37,562 nt of DNA. Origin: Firmicutes bacterium HGW-Firmicutes-8 (GTDB lineage: Bacteria; Bacillota; Thermincolia; Thermincolales; UBA2595). The notes below the pieces were generated by a model. It worked only from the letters and a program-made list of their open reading frames with translations. It made no database searches and was not told where the DNA came from. The translations under genes were made by a program, and so were the position numbers. The stretch is taken from positions 1 through 37,562 of the forward strand of contig PGZN01000021.1 in the NCBI GenBank assembly GCA_002840165.1, read 5' to 3'. Within the stretch, counting starts at the first letter, position 1, and the number at the start of each line of letters is the position of its first letter. Positions 26,301-35,326 of the stretch are shown here, piece by piece.

Positions 26301-26588
26301 AAGGCCGACCTGCCCGCCCAGGGTCGGCAGCAGACCGTCAGGTTTTTCCTGTCTGATAATCTTCGCCACAAATTCCGGGGTAAGGGGTTCAATATATACC
26401 CGGTCGGCAATGTTGACATCTGTCATAATTGTGGCCGGGTTGCTGTTTACGAGCACTACCTCGATGCCTTCTTCTCTTAATGCCCGGCACGCCTGTGTCC
26501 CGGCGTAGTCGAACTCCGCCGCCTGACCGATGATAATCGGCCCTGACCCGATAACCATTACCTTTTTGATTCCCTTTTTGATAGGCAT
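23331..26588 (-). CDS. carB: Carbamoyl phosphate synthase, large subunit
   Basis: 1085 residues, full length. Two homologous ATP-grasp halves are visible: the first opening with [21 protein letters not shown] and the second, near residue 555, with [32 protein letters not shown] and [13 protein letters not shown] are the phosphate-binding loops. The C-terminal ~140 residues form the MGS-like allosteric domain. Makes carbamoyl phosphate from ammonia delivered by CarA, bicarbonate and 2 ATP. AAAGGGGGT precedes ATG 26588; carA ends 5 bases upstream. Confidence 0.97.
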   Translation of the reverse strand: MPIKKGIKKVMVIGSGPIIIGQAAEFDYAGTQACRALREEGIEVVLVNSNPATIMTDVNIADRVYIEPLTPEFVAKIIRQEKPDGLLPTLGGQVGLNIAVELAEQGVLKEEGVALLGTPLETIKKAEDRELFKAMMQEIGEPIPDSAIVDNFDDAITFARGKGYPVIVRPAYTLGGTGGGIANNDAELKATATKGLKLSMIGQCLIEHSVAGWKEVEYEVIRDSNDNCITICNMENIDAVGIHTGDSIVVAPSQTLADKEYQLLRTASLKIIRALGIEGGCNVQFALHPHSFEYVVIEVNPRVSRSSALASKATGFPIAKVASKIAVGLTLDEIRNTVTGKTYAAFEPALDYVVVKIPRWPFDKFAFADRMLGTQMKATGEVMAIDRTFEAGLMKAIRSLEIGLYGLFLDDINTVPQPVLEEKLRSADDERIFAAAEGLRRGMSIKTLNEMTKIDVWFLEKMKNIVDFEIELMNGVNAQGVAFLTKETVLRAKLLGFADVYMAQLTGLGEAEIRKIREGYGLKPVYKMVDTCAAEFEAVTPYYYSAYEQENEALPTNRRKAIVLGSGPIRIGQGIEFDYCSVHAVWSLREEGIETIIINNNPETVSTDFDTSDRLYFEPLMPEDVLNIIELEKPEGVVVQFGGQTAINLAEPLSKAGIKILGTPVKYIDMAEDRDKFDGLLLELGIPKPPGRTATSVEGARKIADEIGFPVLVRPSYVLGGRAMEIVYNQKELLEYMTSAVKASSDHPVLVDKYLFGKEIEVDAISDGEDVLIPGIMEHIERAGVHSGDSIAVYPARSLNEKQVADLVEYTTKLARALNVKGLINIQYVLHEGGLYVLEVNPRSSRTVPYLSKITGVPMVNVATKMILGKKMKDLGYKSGLYPAPNYIAVKMPVFSFAKLLQVDTSLGPEMKSTGEVMGVDIDFSLALYKALVAAGCDIPRKGTILATVADKDKKEVIPILQGFVELGFRLVATCGTAKTLKAAGLPVEKVNKIREGSPHIIDLIKEGKIDLVINTLTKGKMPERDGFGIRRAAVEHAIPCLTSLDTTAVILRVLSSLEKGQDFDMIPLQEYLTYGREKALAAGQ

Positions 26589-26593
26589 AGAAT

Positions 26594-27676
26594 TTACCCC
26601 CTTTCCTGTTTGATCAGATCCATAAACTGGTCAAATAAATAGTTGGAATCCCATGGGCCAGGGGAAGCTTCGGGGTGGTACTGGACTGAAAAGACCGGCA
26701 GGGTCAGGTGTTTTAAACCTTCAACAGTATCATCATTGAGGTTTATATGGGAAACCGCCACATCTTTTGAGGGAATTGACTTCGCATCAACAGCATACCC
26801 GTGGTTTTGAGAGGTTATATGCACCCTGCCGGAGGCCAGGTCTTTTACCGGGTGGTTCGCGCCACGGTGGCCGAACTTCAGTTTATACGTGCTCCCCCCG
26901 AGGGCCAGCCCAATAATCTGGTGTCCCAGACAGATTCCAAACATCGGTCTCCTACCTATTAATTCGCGGACCTCATTAATCGCAAAGGTAACGTCCGTCG
27001 GGTCACCGGGACCGTTGGAGAGCATGATTCCATCCGGGTCGAGGGCTAAAATTTCCTTGGCTGTTGCCGTGGCCGGTACTACAATCACTTCACAACCTTG
27101 GAGATGAAGGGATCTGGCAATATTTAACTTCGCCCCGAAATCCATCAAAGCTATCCGGTAACCTTCATTCGGCATTGTGTAGCTTTCACCTATGGTCACC
27201 TGGAGGACATGGTCGGCGCCCATCAGGTTGGGATGGCCCAAAACCCTTTTTTTCATATCTTCCACATCTATGGTTTCTCCGGTAGCTATCACGCCTCCCA
27301 TTGTACCGTGGTTGCGCAGCCTCCTCGTAAGGGCCCGCGTATCTATGCCGCAGATACCCGGGATCCCGTTTTCCCTGAGGTATTCGTTAATAGTTTTCTC
27401 AGACCTCCAGTTGCTCGGGTATGCACAGAATTCCCGGACTATAAACCCAAGCACAAAAGGCTTCCTGGACTCAAAGTCATCAGGGTTGATCCCGTAATTG
27501 CCGATCAGCGGGTATGTCATTGTAACAATCTGCCCACAGTATGAGGGGTCAGTAAGAATTTCCTGATACCCTGTCATACTGGTGTTAAACACTACCTCAC
27601 CGAAATTTTCCGTTTCCGCGCCAAAACCTTTTCCCTCAAAAACCGTGCCGTCTTCAAGGACCAGTACTGCCTTCAT
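26594..27676 (-). CDS. carA: Carbamoyl phosphate synthase, glutaminase subunit
   Basis: 360 residues. N-terminal CPSase small-subunit domain (ALVLEDG-type start, [16 protein letters not shown]) followed by a class I glutamine amidotransferase with the catalytic Cys249 in FGICLGHQ and the His/Glu pair in QYHPEASPG near the C-terminus. Supplies ammonia to CarB. The gene starts 23 bases after pyrC with GGAGGG upstream. Because it sits inside the pyr operon it is probably the pyrimidine-regulated (pyrAA-type) enzyme. Confidence 0.97.
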   Translation of the reverse strand: MKAVLVLEDGTVFEGKGFGAETENFGEVVFNTSMTGYQEILTDPSYCGQIVTMTYPLIGNYGINPDDFESRKPFVLGFIVREFCAYPSNWRSEKTINEYLRENGIPGICGIDTRALTRRLRNHGTMGGVIATGETIDVEDMKKRVLGHPNLMGADHVLQVTIGESYTMPNEGYRIALMDFGAKLNIARSLHLQGCEVIVVPATATAKEILALDPDGIMLSNGPGDPTDVTFAINEVRELIGRRPMFGICLGHQIIGLALGGSTYKLKFGHRGANHPVKDLASGRVHITSQNHGYAVDAKSIPSKDVAVSHINLNDDTVEGLKHLTLPVFSVQYHPEASPGPWDSNYLFDQFMDLIKQERG

Positions 27677-27699
27677 GTCAAATCCCTCCAGAGTTTTAA

Positions 27700-28986
27700 T
27701 TAAACCAATTCCCGATCTTGCATAACCACCCTGCCTCCAACTATTACTACTGTTGGCAGGCCTTTAAGTTCCCATCCTCCAAAGGGTGAATTCTTCCCTT
27801 TGGAGGCAAACCTCTGCACATCTACAACTTCCCTCAAACCGGGGTCCACTATCGTAATGTCGGCATCGGCTCCAACCCCGAGATGGCCTTTGGGCAGGCC
27901 CAGGATGCGGGCCGGGTTCACACTCATTTTCCTGACCAGTTCCTCAACAGTGAGGAGCCCCGGATTTACCAATTCCTTAAAAGCGAGCCCCACGGCAGTT
28001 TCCAGGCCGACAATCCCAAAGGGGGCATAATTGTATTCAACATCTTTTTCTTCAACGGTATGGGGGGCATGGTCGGTGGCAATCACATCGATTGTCCCGT
28101 CACCCAGGCCCTCTTTGACCGCCCTGATATCATCGGCTCCTCGTAACGGGGGATTTACCTTTGTCCCGGTATCATAACCACCGACCGCTTCAGCAGTGAG
28201 TGTAAAATGATGTGGAGTGGCCTCTGCCGTAACATTGAGCCCTTTCTTTTTAGCCATCCTGACCAACTCAACCGAGCCGGCTGTACTGATATGGGCAATG
28301 TGCACCTTCGTTCCGGTGAGTTCGGCAAGCATTATATCCCGGGCTACCATGACCTCTTCTGCCAACCGGCTGATTCCCTTCAGCCCGAATACAGTCGAAA
28401 AGTATCCTTCATGCATGACCCCATTTGCAGCCAGGTCTATATCTTCACAGTGAGAAATTACAGGCAGGTTAAACATTTTGGCATATTCCATCGCCAGCCT
28501 CATCACCTGGGCATTCATTACCGGGCGCCCATCATCTGATATGGCGACAGCGCCGGCTGATTTCATATCCCCGATTTCGGCCAGTTCACTACCGGCCGAG
28601 CCCTTCGTAATGGCCCCTATCGGAAAGACATTAACGACACCGTCAGAGGCCGCCCTTGAATTGATGAACTCGACGAGAGCCTGGTTATCAACTACCGGAT
28701 TCGTATTCGGCATACAGGCCACACTCGTAAATCCCCCTCTGGCCGCTGCCCTCGTCCCGGACGCAATTGTTTCCTTAGCCTCCAGACCCGGTTCGCGCAG
28801 GTGGACATGCATATCAATGAGACCCGGCAGAACCAGTTTGTTTTTAGCGTCAATCACCTCTGCGCCGTTTGCCTTGAGATTCTGTCCTACGGCGGAAATC
28901 TTCCCGCTGTCAATAAGGATATCAGCAGCCTGGCAAAAATCGTTGGCCGGGTCTATTACTTTACCTCCTCTAACCAATAGCTTCAT
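27700..28986 (-). CDS. pyrC: Dihydroorotase, class I
   Basis: Cyclises carbamoyl aspartate to dihydroorotate. 428 residues from ATG 28986, which has GGAGGTGGT upstream and gives the family start [13 protein letters not shown]. Zinc ligands are visible as HVH in [17 protein letters not shown], His in ISHCED, His in KVHIAHIST and Asp in VIATDHAPH. The start overlaps pyrB by 17 bases. The longer frame to 29097 lies within pyrB and is not used. Confidence 0.96.
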   Translation of the reverse strand: MKLLVRGGKVIDPANDFCQAADILIDSGKISAVGQNLKANGAEVIDAKNKLVLPGLIDMHVHLREPGLEAKETIASGTRAAARGGFTSVACMPNTNPVVDNQALVEFINSRAASDGVVNVFPIGAITKGSAGSELAEIGDMKSAGAVAISDDGRPVMNAQVMRLAMEYAKMFNLPVISHCEDIDLAANGVMHEGYFSTVFGLKGISRLAEEVMVARDIMLAELTGTKVHIAHISTAGSVELVRMAKKKGLNVTAEATPHHFTLTAEAVGGYDTGTKVNPPLRGADDIRAVKEGLGDGTIDVIATDHAPHTVEEKDVEYNYAPFGIVGLETAVGLAFKELVNPGLLTVEELVRKMSVNPARILGLPKGHLGVGADADITIVDPGLREVVDVQRFASKGKNSPFGGWELKGLPTVVIVGGRVVMQDRELV

Positions 28987-29911
28987 GGGGACCACCTCCT
29001 CCCGCCAGTAGGTATAACAAGGCCATCCTAACGGCAACCCCGTTCGTGACCTGTTCATTGATAACTGAATGGACACTGTCAGCCACTTCAGGGGCAATTT
29101 CCACTCCCCTATTCATCGGCCCGGGATGCATTATCAGGACATCCGGCTTGGCCATCCCCACTCTCTCAGCAGTCACTCCAAACAGCCGGGCATATTCCCT
29201 GATTGTGGGGAAGAGGCCTTTTTGCTGTCTTTCCAGCTGAACCCGCAGGACAATAATGACATCTGCGCCTGGCAGGCCCTCTTCCAGGGAGGTAAAGGGT
29301 GTCACCCCCAGTTCCGCGATCCCTGGCGGCAGAAGTGTAGAGGGTCCAATCACGCAGACTTCAGCCCCCATTTTGGTAAGGCCCCAGATATTGGACCTGG
29401 CCACCCTGCTGTGCAGGATGTCCCCTACAATGGCCACTTTAAGCCCGCTAATCTGACCTTTTCTCTCCCGTATAGTGTACATATCAAGCAGGGCCTGGGT
29501 CGGGTGTTCATGGAAACCGTCTCCGGCATTGATCACTGATGCGGACAGGTGTTTGCTGAGGATATGGGGCGCCCCGGCAGCGCCATGCCTTATAATGACG
29601 ATATCGGCCCCCATCACTTCCAAAGTCTTGGCAGTATCCTTTAAGGTCTCCCCCTTAACGGCACTGCTCGTTGATGTGCTTATATTAATCGTATCTGCGC
29701 TCATGTATTTGCCAGCGAGTTCAAAAGAGGTTCTCGTCCTTGTACTAGGTTCATAAAAGAGGTTGATTAAGGCTTTGCCCCTTAATGTGGGCACCTTTTT
29801 TATCTGCCTCCGGATGATATCCCTCATCGGTTCTGCCGTATCCAGGATCAGCTGAATCTCTTCAACCGACAATTCCTGTATTCCCAGTAAATCTTTTCTG
29901 CTAAGGCCCAT
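28970..29911 (-). CDS. pyrB: Aspartate carbamoyltransferase catalytic subunit
   Basis: Condenses carbamoyl phosphate with aspartate. 313 residues. Carbamoyl phosphate site in [26 protein letters not shown] and [11 protein letters not shown] bind aspartate. No pyrI follows, as usual for Firmicutes. AGAGGAGGTAG precedes ATG 29911. A PyrR site, a terminator and a 7-bp repeat hairpin occupy the 213 bases between pyrR and this start. Confidence 0.97.
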   Translation of the reverse strand: MGLSRKDLLGIQELSVEEIQLILDTAEPMRDIIRRQIKKVPTLRGKALINLFYEPSTRTRTSFELAGKYMSADTINISTSTSSAVKGETLKDTAKTLEVMGADIVIIRHGAAGAPHILSKHLSASVINAGDGFHEHPTQALLDMYTIRERKGQISGLKVAIVGDILHSRVARSNIWGLTKMGAEVCVIGPSTLLPPGIAELGVTPFTSLEEGLPGADVIIVLRVQLERQQKGLFPTIREYARLFGVTAERVGMAKPDVLIMHPGPMNRGVEIAPEVADSVHSVINEQVTNGVAVRMALLYLLAGGGGPHEAIG

Positions 29912-29926
29912 GGCACTACCTCCTCT

Positions 29927-30031
29927 GTTAGTTACTAGTTGCTAGTTCCTAGTTGCTAGTGACTGATAGCCGGTATGGCTCCTTCGAATTGAGCGTTTAC
30001 TAGCAACTAGCACCTAGCAACTAGCAACTAA
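29927..30031. repeat. 7-bp repeat array with inverted arms before pyrB
   Basis: Left arm 29927-29963 is CTAGTTG-type; right arm 29999-30031 is the inverted CTAGCAA-type. They are separated by 35 bases. The array lies downstream of the second pyr attenuator and only ~10 bases before the pyrB ribosome binding site. Confidence 0.9.
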
Positions 30032-30066
30032 TAAAAAACTCCTTACCGGCCTGGGCCAATAAGGAG
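30032..30066 (-). terminator. Second pyr attenuator terminator (pyrR-pyrB)
   Basis: Minus-strand stem of about 13 pairs, CTCCTTATTGGCC with GGCCGGTAAGGAG (two G-U pairs), followed by TTTTTTATT. It lies 25 bases after a PyrR-type binding loop (30091-30113), giving the standard attenuator order. Confidence 0.8.
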
Positions 30067-30090
30067 GTAAATGACAGAAAAACGTCTACC

Positions 30091-30113
30091 GCCCTTATCA
30101 GCCTCACAGGACC
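30091..30113 (-). promoter_or_regulatory. PyrR-binding loop 2 (pyrR-pyrB intergenic)
   Basis: Minus strand reads GGTCCTGTGAGGCTGATAAG, matching the PyrR anti-antiterminator pattern AGUCC..GAGAGGCUNNNAAGG known from Bacillus pyr leaders. It lies 11 bases past the pyrR stop codon. Binding of UMP-loaded PyrR here should favour the terminator at 30032-30066. Confidence 0.75.
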
Positions 30114-30124
30114 GTTTTAAAGGG

Positions 30125-30694
<570 letters not shown>

Positions 30695-30727
30695 TTAAAA
30701 AGCCTGCTTGCAGAGACGCAAGCAGGC
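30695..30727 (-). terminator. First pyr attenuator terminator (leader of pyrR)
   Basis: Perfect 10-bp stem, GCCTGCTTGC with GCAAGCAGGC, 6-base loop, followed by TTTTTA on the minus strand. Upstream, ATAGTTT and AAACTAT can form the competing antiterminator. Confidence 0.85.
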
Positions 30728-30760
30728 ATAGTTTCCCTCATAGTGCAAAAACTATATGTT

Positions 30761-30783
30761 CCCTTACTAGCCTCTCGGACTAA
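30761..30783 (-). promoter_or_regulatory. PyrR-binding loop 1 (pyr leader)
   Basis: Minus strand reads TTAGTCCGAGAGGCTAGTAA followed by GGG, an almost exact match to the PyrR-binding anti-antiterminator loop. Order on the transcript is promoter, PyrR loop, antiterminator, terminator, pyrR, as in characterised pyr leaders. Confidence 0.88.
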
Positions 30784-30805
30784 TTTAAAGGATGTAATTT
30801 TATTT

Positions 30806-30834
30806 AGTGTATCAAATTGGGAGGGAAAAGTCAA
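30806..30834 (-). promoter_or_regulatory. Sigma-A-type promoter of the pyr operon
   Basis: Minus-strand TTGACT (30834-30829) and TACACT (30811-30806) with a 17-bp spacer, placing the start near 30799, about 15 bases before the PyrR loop. Confidence 0.82.
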
Positions 30835-30875
30835 CTGGAGGGACTAGAAATTCTCTCTATTGAGGTGGCAGACGT

Positions 30876-31121
30876 CTAGTCAAACTTTACCTCGAACCTC
30901 GGGGTGTAGGATTTCCCCAGGAGAACTGCATCAATAATTCTCGGCACGGGGATGTCCACGAGCCTGTTGCGCAGATAACACCAGCATACATAAGTACCGC
31001 CGCGGATTTCGTAGGGCTCAGTCTCAGTTGTCACAACCCTGTCATTACTGTCCCTATAGAGTATCTCTACAGTTTCTTTAAGCATCCCGCCGGCTGTAAT
31101 CGTCTCAACAATGTTTGACAT
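30876..31121 (-). CDS. Small WYL-like domain protein under a c-di-GMP riboswitch
   Basis: 81 residues from ATG 31121, which is 8 bases after AGGGGGG; the ATG at 31127 is too close. One small beta domain: ETVEILYRDSNDRVVTTETEPYEIRGGTYVCWCYL, then a DIPVPRIIDAVLLGKSY segment. The run of strands, the 'Y(V)xxWCYLR' strand and 'RI' near the end resemble a WYL (SH3-like, ligand-sensing) domain without the usual HTH or ATPase partner. No membrane segment or signal peptide. It has its own promoter, aptamer and terminator upstream and lies 42 bases from the pyr promoter with no strong terminator between. The WYL assignment is tentative. Confidence 0.6.
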   Translation of the reverse strand: MSNIVETITAGGMLKETVEILYRDSNDRVVTTETEPYEIRGGTYVCWCYLRNRLVDIPVPRIIDAVLLGKSYTPRFEVKFD

Positions 31122-31156
31122 AGTCATTCCCCCCTGAATAACTTTACAGACTCAAA

Positions 31157-31183
31157 AAAATAACCCTGGGCGGCCCCAGGATT
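31157..31183 (-). terminator. Riboswitch terminator before the WYL-like gene
   Basis: Minus-strand CCTGGG pairs with CCCAGG around GCCG, extended by U-G and A-U pairs, followed by ATTTTTTTG. Directly downstream of the c-di-GMP-I aptamer and 36 bases before the gene start. Confidence 0.85.
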
Positions 31184-31191
31184 TTCATCTT

Positions 31192-31280
31192 CTCTGGCAA
31201 CCGGCTACCATCCAGTGGCCGATTGCCGCTGGTAAGGCCCTTGGCTTTGCGCCCCCGGCTTTCGCCGGGTTTGCCCAAAC
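31192..31280 (-). ncRNA. c-di-GMP-I (GEMM-I) riboswitch upstream of the WYL-like gene
   Basis: Minus strand: GGGCAAACCCGGCGAAAGCC, then GGGGGCGCAAAGCC, AAGGGCCTTACCAGCGG, an 18-base linker stem, and GGATGGTAGCCGGTTGCC. All GEMM-I landmarks are present: GGCAAACC, a GAAA tetraloop, GCGCAAAGCC, GGGCCT, and the tetraloop-receptor stem ending in GGTAGCCGGTTGCC. A promoter lies 20 bases upstream and a terminator immediately downstream. Binding of c-di-GMP by this class is established; the direction of control here is not. Confidence 0.92.
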
Positions 31281-31299
31281 AGAATCTTTATTAATTATT

Positions 31300-31329
31300 A
31301 TTATAAACCTAATAACAGGAAAATTTCAA
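31300..31329 (-). promoter_or_regulatory. Promoter of the riboswitch / WYL-like transcript
   Basis: Minus-strand TTGAAA (31329-31324) and TATAAT (31305-31300), 18-bp spacer. The start would be near 31293, just before the aptamer. The stretch 31330-31415 shows nothing else. Confidence 0.72.
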
Positions 31330-31415
31330 CCCATTTTCTAATCTTTCCCATAAATTTTAGACAAAAAAACTGTATCCCTACCCCTTTAAACCCAAGTTTT
31401 CCTGCGTATCATCTA

Positions 31416-31480
31416 ATTAAAAGAAGAGATAGCCCCAAATGTCTCTTACTTCACCGGGAGCAGCCTGACTCAGCTGCTCC
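31416..31480 (-). terminator. Two hairpins ending the rluD-type transcript
   Basis: A perfect 8-bp hairpin, GGAGCAGC with GCTGCTCC (31457-31480), without a T-run, followed on the minus strand by AGAGAC..ATCTCT (31425-31446) running into TTCTTTTAATT. The second is the likelier terminator. They separate the rluD-type gene from the riboswitch promoter. Confidence 0.6.
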
Positions 31481-31519
31481 TCGATTATTTTTAAGGCTCC
31501 CCTGTTCAAGGGCGAAGGA

Positions 31520-32440
31520 TTAGTCCTGCCCCTTTAATTTATCGAGAAGTTCCTTGAAATACGGTGGTAAATCCACACTGAACCCCATAAACTCTCCCGT
31601 TGCCGGATGCGTAAAACCGATAGAAAAAGCGTGCAGCGCCTGTCCCCCCAGCTTCAGGGGATTTTTTTTGGGCCCGTAAACGGGGTCCCCCGCCACCGGG
31701 TGTCCCAAATAAGCCATGTGGATCCTTATCTGGTGTGTCCGCCCGGTTCTAAGGCAGCATTCTATCAAAGTATATTCCCCAAACCGCTCGATAACGCGGT
31801 ATTCAGTAACTGCTGATTTGGAGTTGCGGGTAATTACGGCATTTTTCTTACGGTCCCGGGGATCCCGCCCAATCGGCGCATCAATAATACCTTTCGGCTC
31901 GGCAATATTCCCATGCACCAAAGCCAGGTACTTTCGTGATACGGTATGTTCCTTCAACTGTTCAGCGAGACTTAAATGGGCCTTGTCATTCTTGGCTACC
32001 AAAAGCAGGCCTGAGGTGTCTTTATCGATACGGTGGACAATTCCCGGTCTGATTACCCCGTTAATGCCCGACAAGTCCTTACAGTGGTCTAGTAAGGCAT
32101 TAACAAGAGTTCCTGTATAATTACCTGCTGCAGGATGGACAACCATTCCGGGAGGCTTATTAACGACGAGCAGGTCACTGTCTTCATAAATTATGTCGAG
32201 GGGTATTTTCTCAGCTGCTACTACCGTTGGTTCGGGGTCTCGAGCTTCGACCAGTACCAGATCCCCTTCCTTCACCTTATAATTGGACTTGGCGGGGCTC
32301 CCGTTTACAGTAGCCGCAGTCTCGGCAACCAGTTTTTGCACCCTTGAGCGCGACAGTTCCGCATCAAGACTGCTGAGCAGGATATCAAGGCGTGTCCCGG
32401 CCTGCTGCTCAGTGACGGTATGTTTCAATATTTTTTCCAT
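31520..32440 (-). CDS. RluD-type pseudouridine synthase (YlyB-like)
   Basis: 306 residues from ATG 32440 (AGGTG upstream). N-terminal S4 RNA-binding domain (TRLDILLSS...LSRSRVQKLVAE), then the RluA/RluD catalytic domain with the Asp nucleophile in GIVHRIDKDTSGLLLVAK, RKYLALVHG and RTGRTHQIRIHMAYLGHP. Modifies uridines in rRNA; the exact target is not predictable. Located between lspA and pyrR exactly like ylyB in B. subtilis. Confidence 0.93.
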   Translation of the reverse strand: MEKILKHTVTEQQAGTRLDILLSSLDAELSRSRVQKLVAETAATVNGSPAKSNYKVKEGDLVLVEARDPEPTVVAAEKIPLDIIYEDSDLLVVNKPPGMVVHPAAGNYTGTLVNALLDHCKDLSGINGVIRPGIVHRIDKDTSGLLLVAKNDKAHLSLAEQLKEHTVSRKYLALVHGNIAEPKGIIDAPIGRDPRDRKKNAVITRNSKSAVTEYRVIERFGEYTLIECCLRTGRTHQIRIHMAYLGHPVAGDPVYGPKKNPLKLGGQALHAFSIGFTHPATGEFMGFSVDLPPYFKELLDKLKGQD

Positions 32441-32451
32441 GTTCACTTCAC

Positions 32452-32940
32452 CTAATTCCCCGGCGATTTTTCATCACCGGTTGCCGCATCTTCCTTTTTG
32501 CCATAGGCCCGGTCATTTTTTATCAGCTCCAGGAAAAGAATCCCCACACCTATACATATACCGATATCGGCAAAATTAAAAACCGGCCATATCCTAAAGT
32601 CAAAAAAGTCGATTACATGCCCAAATCTGAGACGGTCAATAAGGTTGCCGACCGCGCCTCCAACCTGCAGGGCCAAACCTGCTTTGAGCAGTATCCGGCC
32701 TTTAGGGATACGGCTGGAAAAAACCAAAATCCCTACCACAACCACTGCTGTGATGATCACCAAAAAGGCTGTCTTATATGGCAGCATTCCAAAGGCAGCC
32801 CCAGGGTTCCTTACATATGTCAAGTGAAACACGCCATCAATTAACGGTATGGACTCGCCCTGGATCATTTTGCTCATCACGAGCCATTTTGACCACTGGT
32901 CCAAGGCCAGCAGCCCTAAGGCCAGGAGAAGAAATCGCAT
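32452..32940 (-). CDS. lspA: Lipoprotein signal peptidase II
   Basis: 162 residues from ATG 32940 (GAGGACG upstream). Membrane-embedded aspartyl protease that cleaves prolipoprotein signal peptides after lipidation. Four hydrophobic segments; signature VRNPGAAFGML, and the two catalytic Asp in GGAVGNLIDRLRFG and FNFADIGI. The stop lies 11 bases before the rluD-type start. The longer frame to 32985 reads into upstream sequence. Confidence 0.95.
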   Translation of the reverse strand: MRFLLLALGLLALDQWSKWLVMSKMIQGESIPLIDGVFHLTYVRNPGAAFGMLPYKTAFLVIITAVVVVGILVFSSRIPKGRILLKAGLALQVGGAVGNLIDRLRFGHVIDFFDFRIWPVFNFADIGICIGVGILFLELIKNDRAYGKKEDAATGDEKSPGN

Positions 32941-33028
32941 ATGCGCGTCCTCATTTCCGGTTCTTTCGCTGCTTAATTTTACCACACAGGGGACCCAGGT
33001 TCAAGTTTAACCACAGCAGTATTAACCG

Positions 33029-33748
33029 TTAAGAAGGCCGGTCCTTGTTCGCCGTTTCGTCATCTTCTCCGTCAAAGTCCTCGTAAAACATCCCGTCCCT
33101 ACCCTTTTTGTAAGGCAGTTTTTCCACCTGCTCGACTGTGCCGACACTTTCATCGGCATCCAGATACATCTGGTTATAATCATTAACACCCTGGACACTT
33201 ATATCCTGCGGGGTCTCGGATGTCCCAAACCTCGCCACAGCCTGCCATGAGTCCTCCCCATCAAACTCATTATCATCCTCAGAATCACCGAGTTCCAACT
33301 CAGAGTCGTCATGCATAAACCCGCCGAAAGGGGGTGAGATTACATCCTCTTCTATGGGCCTGGAGTGGCGGTCCGGAAGGTGTTCCTCCGCTTCTTTACA
33401 CTTTTTGCACATCGTGGTAGAGGGCATCGCCTCAAGTCTTTCAACAGGGATTTCCGCCCCGCATTTGTCACATGTGCCATAGGCGCCTTTTTCAATATTC
33501 GTTAGCGCGTCTTCGACCTTACTTAACTGTGTTTCCGTCTCATCTCTAAGAGCCAGGTCCTTGCTTCGTTCAAACGTCTCTGACCCTATGTCGGCAGGGT
33601 GGTTGTCATACATTGACAGTTCACTGATAGAATCCTGCAGCGATATTTCCAGAGCTTCCGCTTCCATGTGGGTAAGCCTGGCCTGCAATTTCTCTTTCTC
33701 CTCCAACAATTTCTGCTTAAACTTTTCCTGCAATTCCTTTTCCATCAT
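33029..33748 (-). CDS. TraR/DksA-type zinc finger regulator, YteA-like
   Basis: 239 residues. N-terminal coiled coil (about 1-50), then DNHPADIGSETFERSKDLALRD and a C4 zinc finger: Cys at CDKC (about 92-95) and CKKC (about 113-116). The C-terminal half is acidic and ends in YKKGRDGMFYEDFDGEDDE. DksA-like proteins bind the RNA polymerase secondary channel; the long acidic tail marks the sporulating-Firmicutes YteA type. It precedes lspA as ylyA does in B. subtilis. ATG 33748 follows AGGAGGAG. Confidence 0.88.
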   Translation of the reverse strand: MMEKELQEKFKQKLLEEKEKLQARLTHMEAEALEISLQDSISELSMYDNHPADIGSETFERSKDLALRDETETQLSKVEDALTNIEKGAYGTCDKCGAEIPVERLEAMPSTTMCKKCKEAEEHLPDRHSRPIEEDVISPPFGGFMHDDSELELGDSEDDNEFDGEDSWQAVARFGTSETPQDISVQGVNDYNQMYLDADESVGTVEQVEKLPYKKGRDGMFYEDFDGEDDETANKDRPS

Positions 33749-33823
33749 TTGCTCCTCCTGTTTCCAAAAATAATCTGCGTCGATTGCTAAGCTTCCCTAA
33801 AACAGCTTCCGTTTCTAAAAAAA

Positions 33824-34283
33824 TACCACAGAGAGCACAGAGATATCGTTATTCAGCGGCTAAATAAAAATAAAATGAATCTGGCCCGCGGTTCTTTCTT
33901 TACCACAAAGTCCTAATATGCATTCCTCAGGGGTCTAAGGGATTAAAGAAAGGCACAAAGAGTAAGGTGTCCAAATAATATTTAACCTTCTACCACACAA
34001 CGGTAATAATAAATAATCATTGGAGAAAAAGAAACATCAAAACTATGCCGGAAACACTTCAGTATGTGATACCACTGGCTCTTTGTGATCTTAAGACCTC
34101 AAATTCTTCTTTGTGCCCTTAGACAAAGGAACAATAGCACTTTGAAATTTAGTTTTTTATGCAAATTTTCACGAAGTAGTAGTACAGAGAGTAATCAGTT
34201 ATACCTGCTCCCCTGTTCAATTTACTAACGGATTTCTCTCTGTGTCCTCTATCTCAGCCTCCGTGCCCTGTGTCTTCTTTTTT
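33824..34283. repeat. Nested 9-bp-type repeat hairpin A (33.8-34.3 kb)
   Basis: Outer arms 33829-33846 (ACCACAGAG, AGCACAGAG) and 34233-34283 (TCTCTCTGTG, CCTCCGTGCC and related) are inverted versions of CACAGAG units. Inside lie a second pair, 33945-33971 (GGCACAAAGAGTAAGGTG) and 34077-34128 (CTCTTTGTGATC, CTTCTTTGTGCCC). Together they could fold over 450 bases. No gene is visible in 33749-34328. Confidence 0.7.
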
Positions 34284-34292
34284 GTTTTATAT

Positions 34293-34326
34293 AATTGTCA
34301 ATTGTCAATTATCCATTGTCAATTGC
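34293..34326. repeat. 7-bp repeat array next to the nitroreductase 3' end
   Basis: Units AATTGTC, AATTGTC, AATTATC, CATTGTC, AATTGCC. It ends 2 bases before the nitroreductase stop codon. Confidence 0.85.
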
Positions 34327-34328
34327 CT

Positions 34329-34853
34329 TCACTCAAGCACCTGGACAATCTCCTCTACCGGGCGGCGAGCCGGGGGAACGGGCTCTTCAGCCGGATACCC
34401 CACTGGGATCAGGGCTACGGGGATTGTCCCGCTCGGTAGTTCTAATGCCTCCATGACCAGAGTTTCGTCAAATGCTCCTACCCAACATGACCCCAGGCCA
34501 TAACCGAAGGCCGATAAAAGGATGTTCTGCACCGCAGCTGCCGAGTCCTGAATGGCATACAGTTTTCGTCCCCTTTCCCGATAACGGGCGCCGCACATTT
34601 CAGGCTTAACACAGACCACTATTACAACCGGGGCCTGGCTTACAAAAGTCTGATTCGAAGCAGCAGCCGCCAGCTCCTGTTTTTTCCCGTCGTTATACAC
34701 CACAAAAAACTGCCATGGCTGAACATTCCCCGCGCTTGGCGCCCACCTAGCGGCATCAATTATCCTGCCCATTGTAGCCCTGGGTACAGGGTCAGTTTTA
34801 AAACTCCTGACACTGCGCCTCCCCAAAATAGCATCAATAACGTCCTTGGTCAT
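34329..34853 (-). CDS. Nitroreductase family FMN oxidoreductase
   Basis: 174 residues from ATG 34853, 6 bases after GAGGAGG; upstream in-frame ATGs overlap that site. Family features: GRRSVRSFKTDPVP at the N-terminus, ARWAPSAGNVQPWQFFVV (FMN contact), and GYGLGSCWVGAFDE with the C-terminal GYPAEEPVPPARRP. Such enzymes reduce nitroaromatics, quinones or flavins with NAD(P)H; the substrate is unknown. Flanked on both sides by 7-bp repeat arrays, so it looks like a single-gene block between repeats. Confidence 0.9.
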   Translation of the reverse strand: MTKDVIDAILGRRSVRSFKTDPVPRATMGRIIDAARWAPSAGNVQPWQFFVVYNDGKKQELAAAASNQTFVSQAPVVIVVCVKPEMCGARYRERGRKLYAIQDSAAAVQNILLSAFGYGLGSCWVGAFDETLVMEALELPSGTIPVALIPVGYPAEEPVPPARRPVEEIVQVLE

Positions 34854-34889
34854 GTCCATCCTCCTCATTTAATTTTTATAGTACGGAGT

Positions 34890-34928
34890 ACTCCACTACT
34901 GTCAACTGTCAACTGTCAACTGTCAACT
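34890..34928. repeat. 7-bp repeat array between nitroreductase and DUF5665 gene
   Basis: Four to five GTCAACT units (34901-34928) preceded by related CTCCACTACT. It ends a few bases before the DUF5665 stop codon. Confidence 0.9.
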
Positions 34929-34933
34929 CGTCA

Positions 34934-35248
34934 CTACTTCACTTTCAAATTACCCTGTACGATTTTAACAATCTCTGCAATAATCTCACCAATGAACGGG
35001 ATGTTTAAGAGCTGCAGTCTCTGTAAGGTATAAATCAACAGCGCCCCAAGAATTGTGAAACCAACTGCCATCCCGAGCCCACGGGCTACTCCGGCAAAAA
35101 AGTTGATATAGAAAAGCCGCGACGGCCGGTTGAGCAGTTCAACATATTCGGCCAGTTTCATTTTTTCCAGGGCAATTCCCAGTTCATCGATTTTTTTCCC
35201 GAGATAACTAATCTCCTCCGGTTGGTTTTTCTCGGCCAGCCTGACCAC
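34934..35248 (-). CDS. DUF5665 family membrane protein
   Basis: 104 residues. Amphipathic N-terminal helix (SYLGKKIDELGIALEKMKLAEYVELLNRP), then FFAGVARGLGMAVGFTILGALLIYTLQRL, a single membrane segment at about 50-75, and a C-terminal helix. Family function unknown. GTG start at 35248 follows a G-run with poor spacing, so the true start could differ. Intergenic 35249-35953 beyond it holds only repeats. Confidence 0.7.
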   Translation of the reverse strand: MVRLAEKNQPEEISYLGKKIDELGIALEKMKLAEYVELLNRPSRLFYINFFAGVARGLGMAVGFTILGALLIYTLQRLQLLNIPFIGEIIAEIVKIVQGNLKVK

Positions 35249-35326
35249 CCCCGCAAATCAATAATAATTTACCCATTATATTTTAATTAAACACCCTGTT
35301 TAAATATGCAAGTTTAAAAACAAGAT

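Noticed and set aside
27700-29097. Longer pyrC starting at 29097
   Set aside because: The extra 37 residues lie inside pyrB and do not look like dihydroorotase; the ATG at 28986 has a strong ribosome binding site.
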